The notes beneath the pieces are model-generated. The model made no database searches, was not told the origin of the DNA, and worked only from the letters and a program-made list of their open reading frames with translations. Shown here in pieces: positions 4,201 to 7,108 of a stretch of 7,108 nt of DNA; position 1 is the first letter of the stretch; each line of letters starts with the position of its first letter. The position numbers and the translations under genes are program-made. This stretch comes from CAMTUW01 sp947085035 (GTDB taxonomy: Bacteria > Actinomycetota > Coriobacteriia > Anaerosomatales > PHET01), in assembly GCA_947085035.1 (NCBI GenBank), contig CAMTUW010000035.1, positions 1 to 7,108 of the forward strand. Direction: 5' to 3'.

Positions 4201-7108
4201 GATGGCACGAGAAGGGTCGACTACGAGGTGGGTGAGACCACGGCGACCGTCACGGCGTACCCGGGCACCGAAGCCGCACGGACGACCACCTACACCTACT
4301 CCGACGACCGGATCACCGGAACCGGTGTGGCGCAAGCCTCGGCGAGCTGGACAGTCGACTACGGCGCCTCATCACTCACCGTCGAGAACACCTCGGGCGG
4401 TGACACCCCGTCGATGCGCCGCGTGATCGCATGTGACGCAGCCGCCCGTACGGCCACATCCACCGACGCCTCCGGTGCGGTCTCCGCGTGGGCGTGGAAC
4501 CCCACGGGCACGATAGCCTCCGAGACCGATGCGCTCGGTGCCCTCAACGCCTACGGATACGACGCCTTGCACCTCCAGGTCCACACAGCGAGTCCCACCG
4601 GCCGCATGACCCGCGCGGCACACGACGCCCGCGGCAACACACTCCTGGAGACCGATGAGGGCGGACGCGCGACGAGGTATGTCTACAACGCCGCAGGCGA
4701 CCTCGTCGAGGAGACGGACCCGAAGGGTGCTGGCACGTGGCGCACGTATGACACGAAGGGCAACGTGACGGCGGAGGAGAGGCTTCTTACCGTCGAGGGA
4801 CAGAAGAGCCGTACGGAGTACACGTATGGCGCTTACGGGCCGGCGGGCTCTTTCGGGGCGCTCACGCTCGAGCGCAGCAGGATCGACGCGAGCACGTGGA
4901 CGGAGAGGGCGTACTCGGACTTCGCGCCCTCGGGCGAGGCAAGGCGCATCGAGGACCGGGGGGTCAAGCTCTCCGCTTCCGCCTCCCCGGTCACGCTCGT
5001 GACGCTTGCGAGCTTCAACGCGTTCGGCAACCGACTCTCCTCGACCGACGCGCTGGGCGTGCTCACCGATACGAGCACCTATGACATCGCAGGGCGTCAG
5101 AAGACGAGCACAGACGCGTCGGGCACGGTCTCGAACACCATCTATGACGAGGCGGGTAACGCCACCGAGTCCTGGCGAAGCCATGAGTCGACGACAGCCA
5201 AGCTCGACTGGAGGCGAAGCACCTACGACGCGGCAGGGCTCCTGCACACCGAGACGATCCTCTCAAGCACCGGGACCACCGTCTCGGTGCTGACGCACGC
5301 CTACGACGCTGCAGGCCGTGAGGTTCAAGCCGACGACAGCTCCGTGCCCGGCGTCTCCAAGACGGTCCATGACGCGGCAGGCGAGGTCGTCCAGGAGTGG
5401 TACGAGGGCGCAGACACCACCGTCGACACCGCCTCAACCCGCATCGAGATCAATGAAGAGAGCGAGGAGGCCACCGTACTGGCTCCCGGAGCCGAGAGCT
5501 GGGCGAGTGTGACCGAGTACAACGACGACGGCTCGGTCGACCTGGAGACCGACGCCGACGGTTCGTGGACTGATTACGACTACGACGACGATGGCGACCT
5601 GGAAAGTGAGACGGTGCCAACCGACCAAGGTCTGGCCGAGACCACCTACACCTACGACCTCTCGGGCAACATGCGCACCAAGACCGAACCTGACGGATCG
5701 ACGACGACCTTCACCTACGACCTTCTGGGCCGCGCGACGGGCGTCAAGAACGGCAACCAGCCTGTCACGACGACCATCTACAACACGCTGGGGTGGGTCG
5801 TCTCCAATACCGACTTCGACGGAATCGTGAAGACAAAGACCTACGACGCGACAGGTCGGGTCACGACCGAGACGGTGGGGACGCTCTCCACGACGATCAC
5901 CTTCGATGCGACCGGGCGCGAGAGTCGGCGCGCAAACCCCGACGGCAGCGTGCTCGATCTCACCTACGACGCCTTTGGGCGCGTGGAGCGTGAGCGCCAC
6001 ACCGGAACCGACGGCGCGCTCGCGATCGATCGCGCCACCACCTACGACTCCGCTGGTCGTGTGGCGTGCGTGGCTGACGCGGTCTCAGGGCGCACGCACG
6101 ACTTCGCCTATGCCGCGGACGGAGACGCGGTCATCACCCAGACCGGGCCGCGTACAGGCTCCGTGCGCCGAAGCAACGGCACGGGCCTGCTGCGCTCCTT
6201 CGACGCGACGCTCTCCGGGCGCGCTATCGACTTCTCGGTGACCGCCACGGACACAGCGGGCCGGGTCACGGGATGGGTGTCAAGCGCGCTAGGCGCTGTC
6301 GCCCACTACGGCTTCGACGAGGCCGGCCGCGTCGTGCGCCGAGGGCCCGAGCCCGGCGAGGTCCAGATGCTGGGTATGCCGCCCACGCGTATCCTGCACA
6401 CCTACGACGCCGAGACCGGCCTGAAGAACCACGACTCGCTCGCCTTCGTCTTCGGTGGCAGAAGCGAGGAGACGACGTATGCCTACGACAAGACCGGTCG
6501 CGTGGTCTCGGTCCAGTCGAGCGGGTCGCTCCCCTCGTCGCGCACCTACACCTACGACCCGGTGACGGGCGCGCTCACGAGCGTGGGCGGGACGGGCGGG
6601 TACTCGCTCACGTACGGCACGGGCGGGCGGGTGGCCACCGTCGCTGGGGCGAGCTACACCCACGACTCGCTCGGGCGCCGCACCGCGAGCCCGAACCGCA
6701 CGTTCGCCTGGGCGGGCGAGCGCCTCGTCGCCACCACCGGCACGCCGAGTGCGCGCTACACCTATGATGCGTCAGGCCAGCGCACGCGCTCGGTCGTGAC
6801 GAGCGGCTCGGTCGTGACCACGACGACGTGGACCTACGACGGCATCACGCTTTCCGGCTGCTCGGCGACCCGAAGCGACGGCGTCACGTGGAGCGTCGAC
6901 TACGTGAGAGACGAGTCCGGCCGTCCCTTCGCGGGCGTCTACGCCTCGGGTGCCGCGACCGTGCCCTTCCTGATGGTGACGACTGACAGAGGCGACGTCC
7001 GAGAGCTCCTCGACTCGGGCGGCAAGGCCTTCGCGCACTACGCCTACGACGTCTGGGGCAACCCGACCGCGACGCTCACCGCAGCCACGATCGGCGTGGA
7101 CGCCACGC
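1219..7108 (+). CDS. Secreted YD-repeat (Rhs/WapA-type) giant protein with DNRLRE module, 3' end beyond window
   Basis: The frame stays open from ATG 1219 to the right edge: 1963 codons with no stop. A Sec signal peptide is clear: Arg2/Arg11, a hydrophobic core at 13-32, and a likely cut after AFA (34). Domains in order are as follows. Residues 55-300 form a WapA-like beta-rich region (RYRDEDGELTDIVPVL; GIKETVILRS; ending WLQDPARVFPVHVDPTI). Residues 303-473 are a DNRLRE/CBM96-type module. Residues 475-675 are beta-rich and unassigned. Residues 684-805 are fibronectin III-like. Residues 834-920 are DUF6531-like (TDLSIPSWGPAAEVSRHYSS, then APGWRFGFD). YD repeats run from 940 onward. The end, TTDRGDVRELLDSGG then YAYDVWGNP, resembles the stretch just before the Rhs-associated core. 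By family, YD repeats form a cocoon-like shell around a variable C-terminal toxin released by self-cleavage; neither the cleavage site nor the toxin is in the window. There is no PAAR or VgrG-type N-terminus, so Sec export to the surface is more likely than type VI delivery. It could also be an adhesin or carbohydrate-binding surface protein without a toxin. Confidence 0.95.
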   Translation, partial: MRGIPVSVFGRTCSIALSVVLLAGPALQAGPAFASPEAAATGITRGGEAESDAEAAPVPEPTVVRELVDKRGENVTQYLLSDGDIRAVITEVPTRYRDEDGELTDIVPVLVPGSVSGTVETLATPLEVSAGAQVGSQAPVTLTGPDYAVGIDYLGAAEQARVVYGETTRYLDVAQDTDLEYRALRDGIKETVILRSAQAPASHTFRLSLDGLEVRRELTGTFTLYCEGGTEPLLDIGRLVVFDSSRDGADEPTYCEAATMTVEPAGDGYALVTYEVSPEWLQDPARVFPVHVDPTITRTGPSPTKDTYVTSAYPNNSYGSSDELKCGYYDSSTGHNRSYVRFSWSTSDIPAKAYVSSASFETYMFHQYYTNTTTNVRIGRIDEAWPSSTWSWNTKPDYTYIGKEDVTGRGKWVRFEAGPTVQYWVNDYANRNHGFQLYQLNDSTENTYYWKKFYSSDYSNTSYLPKLVVKYSSPSLTANKTGFDKPVYRVGDTVTATLTVNAQEIPQDLNCVEVRVLGVSQATGNTISRGRFAWTHTDPNTSPSATYVNPVLCPGVGGGRVSQHTSDTANVVELLHTSCWEDVVSGQNPATFRFKWRIGQGYADVQNNRIEVRFKMDPANGNDTGNRWTSEWMTVAGTFGVQPGEDVGGVSLSTTASAEWFEEADAGADLIADNRNDGASSGRGSVSLTWGPVPGAGGYDVYLFDGANQRLVGSTPATNTSWSSAGRALYPTDTWIANNSSALAGGANPFSSATRELRDDPRALYAATPGTSVDGVPAYFLKVVPTMGTPGTGPVSAAETITVALEDRTLRVHDDPVRPEGDLGEIAGHSAAARLDTASLLLDVTDLSIPSWGPAAEVSRHYSSAVTATAGFAPGWRFGFDQRVSVAGSVATYTDERGESHRFRASGTSWISANGFFGTLEATTTGGAWAIRFVDRTVKRFDAAGALLSETDANGNAVSYARSGGDLTITAANGQAILVDYTDGVVTSATYATADGTRRVDYEVGETTATVTAYPGTEAARTTTYTYSDDRITGTGVAQASASWTVDYGASSLTVENTSGGDTPSMRRVIACDAAARTATSTDASGAVSAWAWNPTGTIASETDALGALNAYGYDALHLQVHTASPTGRMTRAAHDARGNTLLETDEGGRATRYVYNAAGDLVEETDPKGAGTWRTYDTKGNVTAEERLLTVEGQKSRTEYTYGAYGPAGSFGALTLERSRIDASTWTERAYSDFAPSGEARRIEDRGVKLSASASPVTLVTLASFNAFGNRLSSTDALGVLTDTSTYDIAGRQKTSTDASGTVSNTIYDEAGNATESWRSHESTTAKLDWRRSTYDAAGLLHTETILSSTGTTVSVLTHAYDAAGREVQADDSSVPGVSKTVHDAAGEVVQEWYEGADTTVDTASTRIEINEESEEATVLAPGAESWASVTEYNDDGSVDLETDADGSWTDYDYDDDGDLESETVPTDQGLAETTYTYDLSGNMRTKTEPDGSTTTFTYDLLGRATGVKNGNQPVTTTIYNTLGWVVSNTDFDGIVKTKTYDATGRVTTETVGTLSTTITFDATGRESRRANPDGSVLDLTYDAFGRVERERHTGTDGALAIDRATTYDSAGRVACVADAVSGRTHDFAYAADGDAVITQTGPRTGSVRRSNGTGLLRSFDATLSGRAIDFSVTATDTAGRVTGWVSSALGAVAHYGFDEAGRVVRRGPEPGEVQMLGMPPTRILHTYDAETGLKNHDSLAFVFGGRSEETTYAYDKTGRVVSVQSSGSLPSSRTYTYDPVTGALTSVGGTGGYSLTYGTGGRVATVAGASYTHDSLGRRTASPNRTFAWAGERLVATTGTPSARYTYDASGQRTRSVVTSGSVVTTTTWTYDGITLSGCSATRSDGVTWSVDYVRDESGRPFAGVYASGAATVPFLMVTTDRGDVRELLDSGGKAFAHYAYDVWGNPTATLTAATIGVDAT
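2125..2637 (+). other. DNRLRE / CBM96-type beta-sandwich module (within YD-repeat protein)
   Basis: This covers residues about 303-473. The segment opens with KDTYVTSAYPNNSYGSSDEL, matching the D-x-Y-V-x-x-x-x-P-x-x-N-Y-G-x-x-x-x-L pattern of the family. It continues with RSYVRFSW (strand), a conserved-looking TNVRIGRIDEAWPSSTWSWN and VQYWVNDYANRNHGFQL, and closes with YYWKKFYSSDYSN then LPKLVVKY. Members occur in secreted Gram-positive wall-associated and polysaccharide-acting proteins. A role in holding glycans or in spacing the shell from the cell surface is an inference from the family. It is unusually rich in Tyr, Asn, Ser and Thr compared with the rest of the protein. Confidence 0.8.
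3262..3633 (+). other. Fibronectin type III-like module with long insertion
   Basis: This covers residues about 682-805. SVSLTWGPVPGAGGYDVYLF at 685-704 has the classic FN3 B-strand Trp and the Y-x-V-Y C-strand. The final strands appear as AYFLKVVPTMG (778-788) and GPVSAAETITV (793-803). Between them lies an extra stretch of about 50 residues (about 725-775, with TDTWIANNSS and RELRDDPRALY), longer than a normal FN3 loop. Similar long loops occur, from recall, in FN3 modules of other DNRLRE/YD proteins, so this is likely a family trait rather than a new domain. Confidence 0.65.
4039..7059 (+). repeat. YD (Rhs) repeat region in protein
   Basis: Repeats of the form Y-D-x-x-G-R/N-x-x-x-x-x-x-D-x-x-G are seen at aromatic-Asp/Asn positions 941, 1156, 1177, 1266, 1288, 1309, 1336, 1362, 1434, 1455, 1479, 1500, 1521, 1542, 1562, 1583, 1609, 1699, 1729, 1756, 1779, 1849, 1873 and 1943. 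The cleanest block is 1479-1583, with steps of 20-21 residues; in DNA this is a 60-63-base period from about 5653 to 5970. Less regular stretches fall at about 1195-1260, 1395-1433 and 1615-1695. The DNA copies are diverged, apart from short recurring words such as ACCTACACCTACGAC (for example at 5644-5658 and 6544-6558), so this is an old protein-level repeat rather than a recent DNA amplification. Confidence 0.9.

Noticed and set aside
4372..5247. 291-codon open frame on the - strand
   Set aside because: It lies fully antisense to the YD-repeat gene. The translation is Arg/Val/Gly-rich with no motif, as expected from GC-rich codon bias mirrored on the other strand.
5653..5970. CRISPR-like or DNA tandem array because of the 60-63-base period
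   Set aside because: The period is in-frame protein repetition with diverged DNA; there are no identical repeats with unique spacers.
5434..6000. 188-codon - strand frame across regular YD repeats
   Set aside because: The Val/Gly/Arg-rich product follows from reading repeated TACGAC/GGC codons backwards; there is no independent support.
6021..6034. 14-bp perfect palindrome CGCGATCGATCGCG
   Set aside because: It falls inside codons for ALAIDRAT in the YD region. In GC-rich coding DNA, stacked CGATCG words are common, and nothing nearby suggests an operator or recombination site.

Overview
This is a GC-rich window with two genes, both on the + strand and both cut by a window edge. The codons favour G/C in the third position. 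The secreted protein has a Sec-type signal peptide, and its build resembles WapA-like wall-associated or secreted Rhs proteins rather than PAAR-headed, type VI-loaded Rhs proteins. That points to a high-GC Gram-positive organism (Actinomycetota, possibly a Coriobacteriia-like lineage). This placement is an inference from style and composition; no marker gene is present.

Layout. Positions 1-1024 hold the C-terminal part of a polytopic proton-translocating membrane subunit of the complex I / Mrp antiporter / membrane-bound hydrogenase superfamily. Positions 1025-1218 are a 194-base intergenic gap. It has no convincing terminator, but it carries an imperfect 10-bp tandem repeat and an extended -10 promoter-like box. 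From 1219 to the right edge (7108) runs one uninterrupted reading frame of at least 1963 codons, with no stop inside the window.

The giant gene encodes a secreted YD-repeat (Rhs/WapA-type) protein. In order it shows a signal peptide (about 1-34), a WapA-like N-terminal beta-rich region (about 55-300), a DNRLRE/CBM96-type module (about 303-473), an unassigned beta-rich region with three cysteines (about 475-675), a fibronectin type III-like module with a large insertion (about 684-805), a DUF6531-like entry to the Rhs shell (about 834-920), and YD repeats from about 940 to the edge. The last visible residues (about 1918-1948) look like the start of the Rhs core-closing segment. The rest of the core, the self-cleavage site and any variable C-terminal toxin, plus a possible immunity gene, would therefore lie just beyond position 7108.

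The two genes show no functional link. The membrane subunit belongs to energy metabolism or ion transport. The YD-repeat protein is probably a contact-dependent or secreted polymorphic toxin, or an adhesin-like surface protein, and appears to have its own promoter. The exciting part of such a locus, the toxin tip, is not in the window.
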